A stretch of DNA of 64,000 nt, from contig CM031610.1 in the NCBI GenBank assembly GCA_018398815.1, positions 40,023,799-40,087,798 on the forward strand, read 5' to 3'. Source of the DNA: Conus ventricosus (taxonomy: Eukaryota; Mollusca; Gastropoda; Neogastropoda; Conidae). Shown piece after piece: positions 26,090-34,654 of this stretch (position 1 is the first letter of the stretch; every line of letters starts with the position of its first letter). Both the position numbers and the translations under genes were made by a program. Under the pieces are notes generated by a model. That model made no database searches. It was not told where the DNA came from and saw nothing but the letters and a program-made list of their open reading frames with translations.

Positions 26090-26235
26090 GTAACCCCTTT
26101 CAGTATATTTGTTTTTTAGGGGCTTATTTTTGGTTTTCTTGCAGAGAACAGGAATAAAGGGGGGTTTTAGGCCCTTTTCGCCCAAAAAACCGGGGGTGAA
26201 AACAAGTGAGCCAGGATTTAAAATACTTTTCCTAC
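26090..26235 (+). repeat. Dispersed repeat, copy 2 of an inverted pair
   Basis: Plus strand contains GGTGAAAACAAGTGAGCCAG followed by GATTTAAAATACTT, preceded by TTTTAGGCCC. It matches the reverse complement of 10290-10470 over about 140 bp. Confidence 0.5.
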
Positions 26236-27650
26236 AGCACAATTGCCCGGGTAGGCCTTGGGCCCCTTTCTGAGGGCCCCGGGGGGGTGGGGGTACAGGG
26301 GGGTCGGGAATAAACCCCTTTGGGGGTACGGCCCCCTTGGGGTGGGGCACGCAGCGGCCCTTGGGGGGTGGGGGGGGGGGGGGGGGGGGCAAGGGGAAAT
26401 CCCTTTTTTCAACTTTTTGCAATTTATTACTCTTACAGGGATTTCCCCGGGACTTTCCAAAAAAATTTGGAAAACCCGACAGAAATCCCAAGTGGGAAAG
26501 TAAAGTTTAGGCCAAAAGTCGGTTTTAAACCCCCTTTTTAAAAATATACGTTCACTTTTTGGGCCCTGCTTTCACACACACACACAAAACACAAAACACA
26601 AACACAGGGAATCCCCCCATTCCAAACCCCTACTGTCAATACATTAGACTCCCAACAAAAACAAAACTTACGACTCCTGACAGGGCAAAACTAACTCCCA
26701 CTACAATAAAATCTTAAATACATTCAGACTCTTTTACCCGTAATAAAACGAAATTTTCCCAAATTTTTAAACCCAAAGGGAAAAAAAAAATTTTAGAAAT
26801 TTTAATTTTTTGTAAACCCAAAAATTTAAATACAAAAAAACCCCCCCCCCCCCCCCCAAAAGGGAAAAAAAAACCAAAAAATTTTTAAAAGAAACACCCA
26901 AAGGTAATCCGCAGCCGGGAAATTTTTAAAAAAAAACAGCTTAGCCTTTTCCCCAAAATTTCACAGGGTGTTTTGGGTTTTTCCCGCACATTTTTTAAAG
27001 ACTCCCTCAATGATTCAGGCCAGGGGCCACCCACCCCCTGGGTTCGGGGGAAATGCCCTGGTTTGGGGGGGGGCGAAACCTTTCCCCGGGCCCAAAAAAA
27101 TTTTAAAAAAGTCTTTATGGGAAATTTTAAAAAGTCTTAAAAAAACCTTTTTTTTATCTTTTATTTAATTACCCCTATTTCAGCAATTTAAAAAAAAAAA
27201 AAAAAAAAAAAATAACCACAAACCATAATGATTTCATTTGCACAACTCACACATGAGGGACTTTTTTACACAATTTTCGCATGCACAAATGATTTTTAGG
27301 GGTTCAGACCCCCAAACTCTGCAAATTTCACGTAAAATTTTTTAAATGGCCATCAAAAATTTCAAGCCCCCTTCCGTTGCGCATGTAATGGGGGAATCGT
27401 TCCTTCAAACTCTCATTTATCACATGGAACAACAAAAAACGTCAAATTGGGGAAACGGGTCCTTCTCTCCCCTCTTTTGCCCACGAAAGTAAAACCGACA
27501 AAATTTTGTTTTTTGTGTTGGGGGGAAGGGACCTTTCCTTTGGGGCACATGGGAAAACCCAAAAATCCAAAAAAATTGGCCCTTCCCCTTCTAATTTCAC
27601 AACATACCATGATCAACTTTTTGAAACGATTTAAAACGAACCCAATGAAA

Positions 27651-28207
27651 ATTTACCCCCAGAACCCAAGGGAGAATAGAGTGGTGTTCCTGTGCTTTAC
27701 TGCCAGTATCAATTCCCTATACTATGTCAGTAGTACCGTGCAAATGGCAGTAAAATGCCACTGAAGGTGATGGGAAACTACCAGTCACAGAGACGGTCAA
27801 AAGTGTTTGAACAAGATTTTTAAGCAAGTCAAATATTACACTTCTAAAGCTCAATTCATATAAATTTTAAACATCCTCTCTCTCAAGGATACATACACTA
27901 TACAGTGACACATTCTAAATAAAAGAGAAGGAAAAAAAAATGTACTCAAATGCAGATCCTCACATGAATACGTACACACACACAGACATAACAGAAACAT
28001 GCGCACAAATAGTTTTGATAGCCTGTATTAGTGTGAAAAGTACAATTAGAGTAAATTGATGGTGCTTGTTCTACTTGATTTTACAAACTTCAATGAGAAC
28101 TCTGAGTCTGAGGTACTGACTTTAATTTGTCCCATGGTTTTGTTTTTGTCCCCTCAATTTAAGCTGCCATGGGACAGTTTTCAAACAAATCTGAAGCTAT
28201 GAATTTT
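27651..28207. other. Clean non-coding sequence
   Basis: Sequence returns to normal complexity at about 27650. No gene or repeat recognised apart from a short CA-rich stretch at 27974-27987. It would lie inside the long first intron of eL42 if the 31005-31037 exon is correct. Confidence 0.5.
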
Positions 28208-28776
28208 AATAACCAGGGCTTAAAACAGGAGGAGGAAAAAACCACTGAAACTAGGGGGGTCCGGGGGCATGCTCCCCCGGGAAAATTTTTTTAAAAACCG
28301 AGTGTAAATCTATGCCATTTCGCGCTTTCTGAACATAATTTCAAGAGTTATTTAGTGCATAAAAATTGCTGTAAACACATAATTATTACAGGAAGACATA
28401 TTTGGGACAAGGGGAGAAGGGGTTAAGCACATAATAAAATGAACACTCCCCCTTTAACGTGAGTGTTTTACAGGTGTTCACAAACTATAGTCTTTGGATG
28501 AAATCTCACTTCTGGGGTTGCTCAATAAGTTTCACTTTTCAGGTTTAAATGATCCCACAATATCAAGTTTGAAGTTGGTGCACACAAAGTCAGTAACTGC
28601 ATCAAACACTTTAAAGTTCAGTCTCATATAACAGATCAACTTGCGGAATCAGCACATTTTGAAAGTCACAATATCCAAATTTTGATAAATGAGAAACTTG
28701 TGGAATCAGCACACACTGAAAGTCAAATTTTGAAGTTCCTAAATTATAATAAACACTGAAATACAGGATTTCACAA

Positions 28777-28778
<2 letters not shown>

Positions 28779-28817
<39 letters not shown>
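28779..28817. repeat. (AC)n microsatellite
   Basis: About 19 AC units immediately downstream of the stop codon of the minus-strand frame in the hAT-like element. Confidence 0.95.
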
Positions 28818-28818
<1 letters not shown>

Positions 28819-28823
28819 CTTTG

Positions 28824-29461
28824 TCATTTGGGTGTTTGGGTGGTGGAGGCATTAAAGAAACATAGCAAGGAACTCTGTTTCTTCTTGCTGCTTGCATTGT
28901 CTGCACTGTCTTTGCCATCCACCTTCTTGCTTACTTGAATTTCAACCCTATCTTTGTCTGCTGTTTCCTTGCTTTCTCCTGTCTGGCTTTCACACTCTAC
29001 AATTTTTATTTCATTCTCATCCACCTTCTTGCTGACAACTTGACTTTGATTAGTTTGAACCCTATCTTTTTCCTTGCTGCCTCCCGCCTGGCTTGCACTC
29101 TCCACATTTTCTATATCACCCTCTTTTTTCCCCACAGGATTGCAATGTTCTATCCTGGCACGTTTTACTGCTGCTAAAGTGTCTTCAGTGACCTTTCTTG
29201 TAGTTCCACTCAGCGCCTTGACGTTTGACACGTGCTTCGCTGAACGAATGTGATCCAAGAGCTTTCTTCCCGCGACCACCGTAACACTTTCCTTAAGCAC
29301 AGTTTGCACCAAGCTAAACCTGGTGCAATAACTTTGCGAAGAAAGTCTCCAATGACTTCTTCGTCAACTTTCTGAAGCGTCCACTCCCATTTCCACTTGT
29401 TTTTAATTGCAGATTCGTCAAAAGATCGACCCGCATGAACAATGACTGCGCGCTCCGCCAT
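28824..29461 (-). pseudogene. hAT-associated zinc-finger protein, one frameshift
   Basis: The frame begins MAERAVIVHAGRSF at 29461 and contains the W-rich block KNKWKWEWTLQKVDEEVIGD, then PGLAWCKLC. After a single-base break near 29300 it continues GRKLLDHIRSAKHVSNV. The C-x2-C ... H-x4/5-H arrangement is a U1/BED-like zinc finger of a kind found near the N-terminus of hAT-related proteins in invertebrates. The rest (to 28824) is a low-complexity acidic and lysine-rich tail (VSKKVDENEIK, VSKKVDGKDS) ending CFFNASTTQTPK. The whole frame lies between the terminal repeats of the element, so it is probably the N-terminal remnant of the transposase gene. The break may be real or a consensus indel. 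Function beyond DNA binding cannot be inferred. Confidence 0.6.
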
Positions 29462-29576
29462 TTTGTTTTTTCCGGAAGTCCGACCGGAAACTTCTTCCAA
29501 GAATAATCAGGGGCCATAACTTCCGCGCAGTTGCTATGAACGCTTGCAAGCCGATCACGGATACCTTGCTCCTGTC

Positions 29577-29609
<33 letters not shown>

Positions 29610-29666
29610 ACAACCCGAAATCGCGGAATTCCGCCCAGACGCGGAACGTTTTAAGCCCTGAATAAC

Positions 29667-31000
29667 CTTCTTCAAAGAAAAAAGTATGTATAACAATTCA
29701 GTTTGAGTATCATGAACACAAGGACTTTCAACTACCAAGAACGCAGCACATGCAAGACAGGCATGTCGCAGCTTTTGTATCTTGTCACTCTCCTAATCCT
29801 ATGTTTTTTTTCCTCATTAAATTCTCTTTCATATGATAAAACAACTCCAGATCATTTCAAGATCACCGAGTGTCGTCAAAATCTAAGCCGAAATTGACCA
29901 CTGCACGAAAGATGAAGGCCACAGCACAGAAGAAATGGAAGGCACGTCAAACAGTTAGCCTATAGATGTGAGTTTTGAGAATATGTTGGTTGCAGTTTCA
30001 GCAAGGTTGCTCCCCCCAACCACCCTCTCCTCAAAATAATCTTGTCACAAATGTGACGACAAGGTGGTGCAATTTTCATGCATGCATGAATATACACCAA
30101 TACAGATAGATCTCCATTTGAATTTTGACCAACGTCCATCTCTCGCACAAACAGTATAGTTGTTATCTTATAATTTCATCAGTAGCTGTTCTCTGATACT
30201 AGAGAAAAAGAAATCATTTAAGCTGCATAAAAGTAAAACTTGAATAACGTCAGTACTGGTTGGTGTGATCCCAGTATCATCACAAGACTAGCACAGACTA
30301 AGAAGTACCTCATACTTTTACTACCAGCAGTTAATCACATGCACAGATTAAGAAAATAAAAAATTGTAAAACACAGGTCTGCCTATTGATACATGTCTCA
30401 AATGCTTTGGTCTCAAAGTATCCCTCAATAGAAAACCCATATTTTCATTGGTACCAGACTACCACCATTTCTGGTAGTGTGAACATAGCATTTTCACACA
30501 TGACTTCATCAGGCTCAGTCATTTTCCATGAGCTAACCAAGACAGTATTTTCAAACTTCGTCTATTACTAACAAAGTGACATGTTACTGTTAGCAGTTCA
30601 GAACAAAATATTCGAAGCAAAGGAGATATTAACGTTTACTAGTTTAAAATGGATTATTGGGTTCTCAGCACTCGTGGGGGACTAATCTAGGATTTCTGCA
30701 AGAGAAGAGAATGTGTCTGAATATTTCGTGTTTATGACAGACCTTCAACACCGTCTACAAAAGTACATTATTCAGAAAAAACGAAAATGATCTTCGCATT
30801 CTCATTTCGTTGGCTACAGTATCTCACTGTTGCGTTGATCACTGAACTTCTAACCTCATATACCATTCGTTAAAATAAATAGAACCACAAATCTAAACGG
30901 ATATAAAATTCTCGTTTCAGCTCACAACTTTTGACATAATTCTATCGTTCTAAAAACAGGATGATGCTTGATTGTGTACAAGATTAGAGACAACATGCTC
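29667..31000. other. Non-coding, no gene recognised
   Basis: Ordinary-complexity sequence upstream of the hAT-like element and downstream (minus sense) of the proposed eL42 first exon. Short open frames (29703-29897, 30386-30571) show no recognisable features. Confidence 0.5.
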
Positions 31001-31004
31001 TTAC

Positions 31005-31037
31005 CATCTTGCCGTCACTTTGTGTATCTGCGGAAAG
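31005..31037 (-). CDS. RPL36A: Putative eL42 exon 1: 5' TOP leader plus ATG
   Basis: On the minus strand CTTTCCGCAGATACACAAAG continues to GACGGCAAGATG and then GTAAGAG. Exon 2 of eL42 opens with the second codon (V) in phase 0, so exon 1 must end in ATG directly before a donor, as here. The pyrimidine-rich start at 31037 fits a 5' TOP transcription start of a ribosomal protein gene, and TTCCGC words just upstream (about 31050-31056) could bind ETS-type factors. The distance to exon 2 (about 22 kb) is unusually long for a ribosomal protein gene, which is the main reason for caution. A different first exon hidden in the low-fidelity tract is possible. Confidence 0.55.
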
Positions 31038-31260
31038 AACGGACTACGCCTGAGCGGAAGTAAGATCTGGTTCGTCTTTTAAGGCAAAATTTGCCAAATA
31101 AAATTAGCCACAAGGTTTAAAGGTCTTTATCATAAAATCTGAAATAGCCCTGCTGATATATTCATTGTTGTAAAGGTTATCAACCTTTTTTTCAGAAACA
31201 TGTCACTTTGAATTATATTCAACCGTCCAATCGGGTTCTAGTTTAAACTTCCAGGGAAGG

Positions 31261-31610
31261 GGGCCGATAGCTCAGTTGGTAGAGCGCCGGACTCGTGATC
31301 CTGGGGTTGCGGGTTCGAATTTCGGTCTAGGGGGATTTTTCCCTCGGAGTTAACATTGGTTCTGACTCCATTCCCCCTATAGTCGTTCGGATGGGACTAT
31401 AAACCGAGGTCTAGTCTGTGTCACATGCACTAAGGACCATACACGGACTCTAAAGATCCCGATGCTCATGTCCTAAGACGGGTGAGTACCGGCTACACGA
31501 AAATACACAATGCATGCAACCTGTGTGCCAGAATAGTCTACTTGAAGACTGTGGGCACGGGGCAGGTTAAACATCCCCATCTGGAAGAAGAAGAAGAAGA
31601 AGAAGAAAAG
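31261..31610 (+). mobile_element. tRNA-derived SINE
   Basis: The head resembles a tRNA gene: GGGCCGATAGCTCAGTTGGT at 31261 (A box) and GGGTTCGAATT at 31311 (B box). The T-stem and acceptor 3' strands are mutated, so a functional tRNA is not supported. A unique body of about 260 bp follows, containing TTCGGATGGGACTATAAACC and GAGGTC, a block that recurs in many invertebrate tRNA SINEs. The 3' end is a (GAA)n tail at 31584-31608. Length about 350 bp. RNA polymerase III transcription and LINE-dependent mobilisation are expected from the family. Target duplication was not identified. Confidence 0.75.
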
Positions 31611-31781
31611 AAACGAAGACACAAACACACGAACTGAAAACAAGGTGCAAAGTGACACCTACTTAAAACCGAATACAAAGCAAACAGGTGAATTTTCAAT
31701 GAATATGTCTTCTTCATGCGTTACAAACAAGGGTACAAAAATACATGAAACAACACGACCCAGATCCCGCAATCAGCTTTG

Positions 31782-32005
31782 GGTTAAATCCTATTTTAGC
31801 GGCGCAAAACATTTGAGCCCCGATGCGCGATAAACTTGCGTGCCAAACGCAAACCCAAAGTAACCAAAAGTATCCGGTATCAACAAACCCTAACCCTAAC
31901 CCTAACCCTATCGGTATCAAGAAACCCTAACCCTAACCCTAACCCTATCGGTATCAACAAACCCTAACCCTAACCCTAACCCTAACCGTAAAATAGGATT
32001 TAACC
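31782..32005. mobile_element. MITE-like element with telomere-like core
   Basis: Seventeen-base perfect inverted repeats, GGTTAAATCCTATTTTA at 31782-31798 and TAAAATAGGATTTAACC at 31989-32005, enclose about 190 bp. AGCTTTG flanks the unit on both sides (31775-31781 and 32007-32013, with one extra G on the right), consistent with a 7-bp target duplication. The interior right half is the CCCTAA minisatellite at 31886-31987. There is no coding capacity. Superfamily is unassigned. Confidence 0.55.
31886..31987. repeat. Interstitial telomere-like minisatellite
   Basis: Three units, each made of four CCCTAA hexamers joined by ATCGGTATCAACAAA-type spacers (one reads CAAGAAA). CCCTAA/TTAGGG is the animal telomere repeat. 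The regular spacer and the inverted repeats around it argue for a transposon-borne array rather than a telomere fusion scar. Confidence 0.85.
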
Positions 32006-32227
32006 GAGCTTTGAAATGACCATTGCCTGGATCGCAGTCAGCATAAAAATGAAAAAAATCTGCAGAGGACGTAATTATCAAAATTTAACTTCTATTGTGT
32101 ATAACGAAAGCGTTACTTTTCGCCTTGTTGTTGTCTGTATATTTGTCCCCTACCTTGTTTTCGGAAACGCACGCTATAGTCTGTTCCAGTTTGTGGAAAA
32201 GAAATCACACACACGCGCGCGCGCGCG

Positions 32228-32258
<31 letters not shown>

Positions 32259-32289
32259 GCGCGCGCGCGCGCACATGTGCGCACACACT

Positions 32290-32324
32290 CACGTATAACA
32301 CACATTGTATGTCACACACACGTG

Positions 32325-32356
<32 letters not shown>

Positions 32357-33354
32357 TGCGCGTGCAATGAATAACATGAAACAAAAAATTGGGTTGTGGC
32401 GATTCAACTTGTGTGCAGTTTGTGGCCTCAACTTGTGAAGAAAAGGCCAGAAACGTTTAATTAATCACTAAACTTCATTGTTTCTAAAAAAAAAAATTTT
32501 TTTTAAATAAAAAAATATTAACATTGCAAGAACTACCGCACTGTCAGTTTGATCAGACATGTCAGCAAAGCAATTCTCAAAATTATTCTGAATGAACTGA
32601 CAACCCAAGTAGACATGCTTATTGGTGAAGAACTAGCTGAACTCTCAAAAGGCAGTAGTACAATCAAACAAATATTTAACCCTCGTACCCTTTTCAAAAA
32701 GCATTTCAAAAGGAGTTCTGCCACGCCTTCATTGACAATAAGAGAGTTAACAGAGTTTGGTAGGAGGTACTACATGGTAGCCGAAATCTAACTTTAGACA
32801 AAATGTGATCAACATCATCCGGCAGCCGTATTCCAAAGCGACCACAGTAGTGCAGAGTTCACATAGGGAGCGATTGGACAGCGGCCTTATACTTCAATTG
32901 GAGTTCCAAAACGACATGTGCAGTGCTCACACACCGTGCCTAGAGCAACAACCAGCAACTGTGCTCTAGAGCGACTAATGTAGCGCTCGCACATGGCGTG
33001 TATGGAAAGTGCCATACACCCATTCTTATCTTTTAGAAGGTGAAGAAGCTCCGTGGTGCATTCAGTGTCATGTTCACTCACAGTGAAACATATTGTTTTA
33101 GAGTGTTGGCACTTCCGCGTGTATGGAGAATGGGGCATTCAGTTGGAGTCCGTCAAAGCTGCCTTCTGTCCCCATACATTTCAACACATTCCTGGACCAC
33201 TTCATGACTGATACTCTCGAAGATCATTACGGCACAATATTAGAGGTAAGGTAAGGTAAGGTAAGGTAAGGTAAGGTAATGTTGCTTATAGCCCAGCCGA
33301 CCGCAAAGGGTCATATCAGGGCTGTCACCACGTTAAAATCAAGTCACAAGTCAT

Positions 33355-33421
<67 letters not shown>
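32290..33421. repeat. Tandem segmental duplication, copy A
   Basis: Starts at ACGTATAACACACATTGTAT after a (CA)n/(CG)n run and ends in a (CA)n run. Copy B (33422-34650) follows head to tail with only a few differences: single-base indels near 32777, 32950, 33072 and 33165, and 7 rather than 10 GGTAA units. Contents: old RTE reverse-transcriptase fragment (plus), LINE C-terminal fragment, and the 3' tail of an I-like LINE (minus). Confidence 0.9.
32520..33244 (+). mobile_element. Decayed RTE-type LINE fragment (copy A)
   Basis: The plus-strand frame from 32549 (MIRHVSKAILKIILNEL, then STIKQIFNPRTLFKKH) matches the reverse-transcriptase block ISHPSKVMLKVILNRL / STIEQIFNLRILCEKY of the better preserved LINE at 38980-40668. 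After about 32830 the RT text is replaced by a stretch encoding EGEEAPWCIQCH and VKHIVLECWHF, the C-terminal Cys/His region of I-like LINEs. It then resumes with VRQSCLLSP-type RT text up to 33244. This is a mosaic dead copy. Confidence 0.75.
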
Positions 33422-33425
<4 letters not shown>

Positions 33426-33499
33426 ATAACACACACGTATAACACACATTGTATGTCACACACACGTGCGCGCGCGCGCGCGCGCACACACACACACAC

Positions 33500-33559
<60 letters not shown>

Positions 33560-34575
33560 CGCGTGCAATGAATAACATGAAACAAAAAATTGGGTTGTGG
33601 CGATTCAACTTGTGTGCAGTTTGTGGCCTCAACTTGTGAAGAAAAGGCCAGAAACGTTTAATTAATCACTAAACTTCATTGTTTCTAAAAAAAAAAAATT
33701 TTTTAAATAAAAAAATATTAACATTGCAAGAACTACCGCACTGTCAGTTTGATCAGACATGTCAGCAAAGCAATTCTCAAAATTATTCTGAATGAACTGA
33801 CAACCCAAGTAGACATGCTTATTGGTGAAGAACTAGCTGAACTCTCAAAAGGCAGTAGTACAATCAAACAAATATTTAACCCTCGTACCCTTTTCAAAAA
33901 GCATTTCAAAAGGAGTTCTGCCACGCCTTCATTGACAATAAGAGAGTTAACAGAGTTTGGTAGGAGGTACTACATGATAGCCGGAAATCTAACTTTAGAC
34001 AAAATGTGATCAACATCATCCGGCAGCCGTATTCCAAAGCGACCACAGTAGTGCAGAGTTCACATAGGGAGCGATTGGACAGCGGCCTTATACTTCAATT
34101 GGAGTTCCAAAACGACATGTGCAGTGCTCACACACCGTGCCTAGAGCAACACCAACCAGCAACTGTGCTCTAGAGCGACTAATGTAGCGCTCGCACATGG
34201 CGTGTATGGAAAGTGCCATACACCCATTCTTATCTTTTAGAAGGTGAAGAAGCTCCGTGGTGCATTCAGTGTCATGTTTCACTCACAGTGAAACATATTG
34301 TTTTAGAGTGTTGGCACTTCCGCGTGTATGGAGAATGGGGCATTCAGTTGGAGTCCGTCAAAGCTGCCTTCTGTCTCCCATACATTTCAACACATTCCTG
34401 GACCACTTCATGACTGATACTCTCGAAGATCATTACGGCACAATATTAGAGGTAAGGTAAGGTAAGGTAAGGTAAGGTAAGGTAAGGTAAGGTAAGGTAA
34501 TGTTGCTTATAGCCCAGCCGACCGCAAAGGGTCATATCAGGGCTGTCACCACGTTAAAATCAAGTCACAAGTCAT

Positions 34576-34650
<75 letters not shown>
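33422..34650. repeat. Tandem segmental duplication, copy B
   Basis: Second copy of the 32290-33421 unit. It keeps the bases lost from copy A, so the LINE-derived frames read better here. Its 3' boundary is the (CA)n run at 34578-34648 inside the 3' UTR of the I-like LINE, and beyond it the LINE body continues. Copy A breaks off at the corresponding (CA)n. Confidence 0.9.
33720..34452 (+). mobile_element. Decayed RTE-type LINE, 5' part (copy B)
   Basis: Same content as 32520-33244 with fewer indels. The frame at 34257-34460 reads VGVRQSCLLSPIHFNTFLDH and MTDTLEDHYGTILE, aligning with VGVRQGCLLSPTLFNVFLER and MTDALEDHEGTVN of the 38980-40668 element. The frame is interrupted at 34452 by the I-like LINE and resumes at 36138. 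Confidence 0.8.

Positions 34651-34654
<4 letters not shown>

Larger units (their letters stand above)
7790..27650. other. Low-fidelity tract 2 (about 20 kb, corrupted consensus)
   Basis: Nearly all of this span consists of short homopolymer blocks, with isolated words of normal complexity. Where a true template can be recognised, the text differs from it mainly by bases copied from a neighbour: eL42 exon 2 keeps its exact 105-nt length and both splice sites while many bases are changed, and a LINE tail at 9578-9870 reads CCCCCGCCCG where clean copies have CCCAGCCGACCG. Simple-sequence islands include CA-rich DNA at 10816-10985, A runs at 9658-9676, 12542-12562 and 27188-27212, C-rich DNA at 12767-12872 and G-rich DNA at 26336-26390. 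The many 60-180 codon frames here (for example 25952-26491 and 17823-18266) are products of the texture. Apart from the eL42 exons, the LINE tail and one inverted repeat pair, I see nothing callable. Confidence 0.8.
28214..29660. mobile_element. hAT-like DNA transposon, non-autonomous, 1447 bp
   Basis: The ends are CAGGGCTTAAAAC at 28214-28226 and its exact complement GTTTTAAGCCCTG at 29648-29660, flanked directly by AATAAC on both sides (28208-28213 and 29661-29666). CAGGG...CCCTG ends and a duplication of 5-8 bp are typical of the hAT superfamily. Inside the left end is a GC-rich near-palindrome (GGTCCGGGGGCATGCTCCCC at about 28258-28277), a feature I associate with invertebrate hAT subterminal regions. 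The interior has degenerate direct repeats around 28560-28745 (GGAATCAGCACA twice), a (CA)n run at 28779-28817, one reading frame on the minus strand with a zinc-finger signature, and a 28-nt T run near 29580. No transposase catalytic domain is present, so it is probably an internally deleted derivative. Confidence 0.7.

Noticed and set aside
25952..26491. 179-codon minus-strand frame in the corrupted tract
   Set aside because: Proline/lysine/phenylalanine-rich translation of homopolymers, including a G/C run; no motif, and the underlying sequence is unreliable.
31261..31335. tRNA gene (anticodon CGT, threonine)
   Set aside because: A and B boxes are good and the D-arm pairs, but the anticodon stem has a mismatch, the T-stem 3' strand and acceptor do not pair, and a SINE body with a (GAA)n tail follows.
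31886..31987. Chromosome end or telomere fusion site
   Set aside because: The CCCTAA hexamers are broken by a fixed spacer in a short minisatellite enclosed by inverted repeats, with ordinary genes on both sides.
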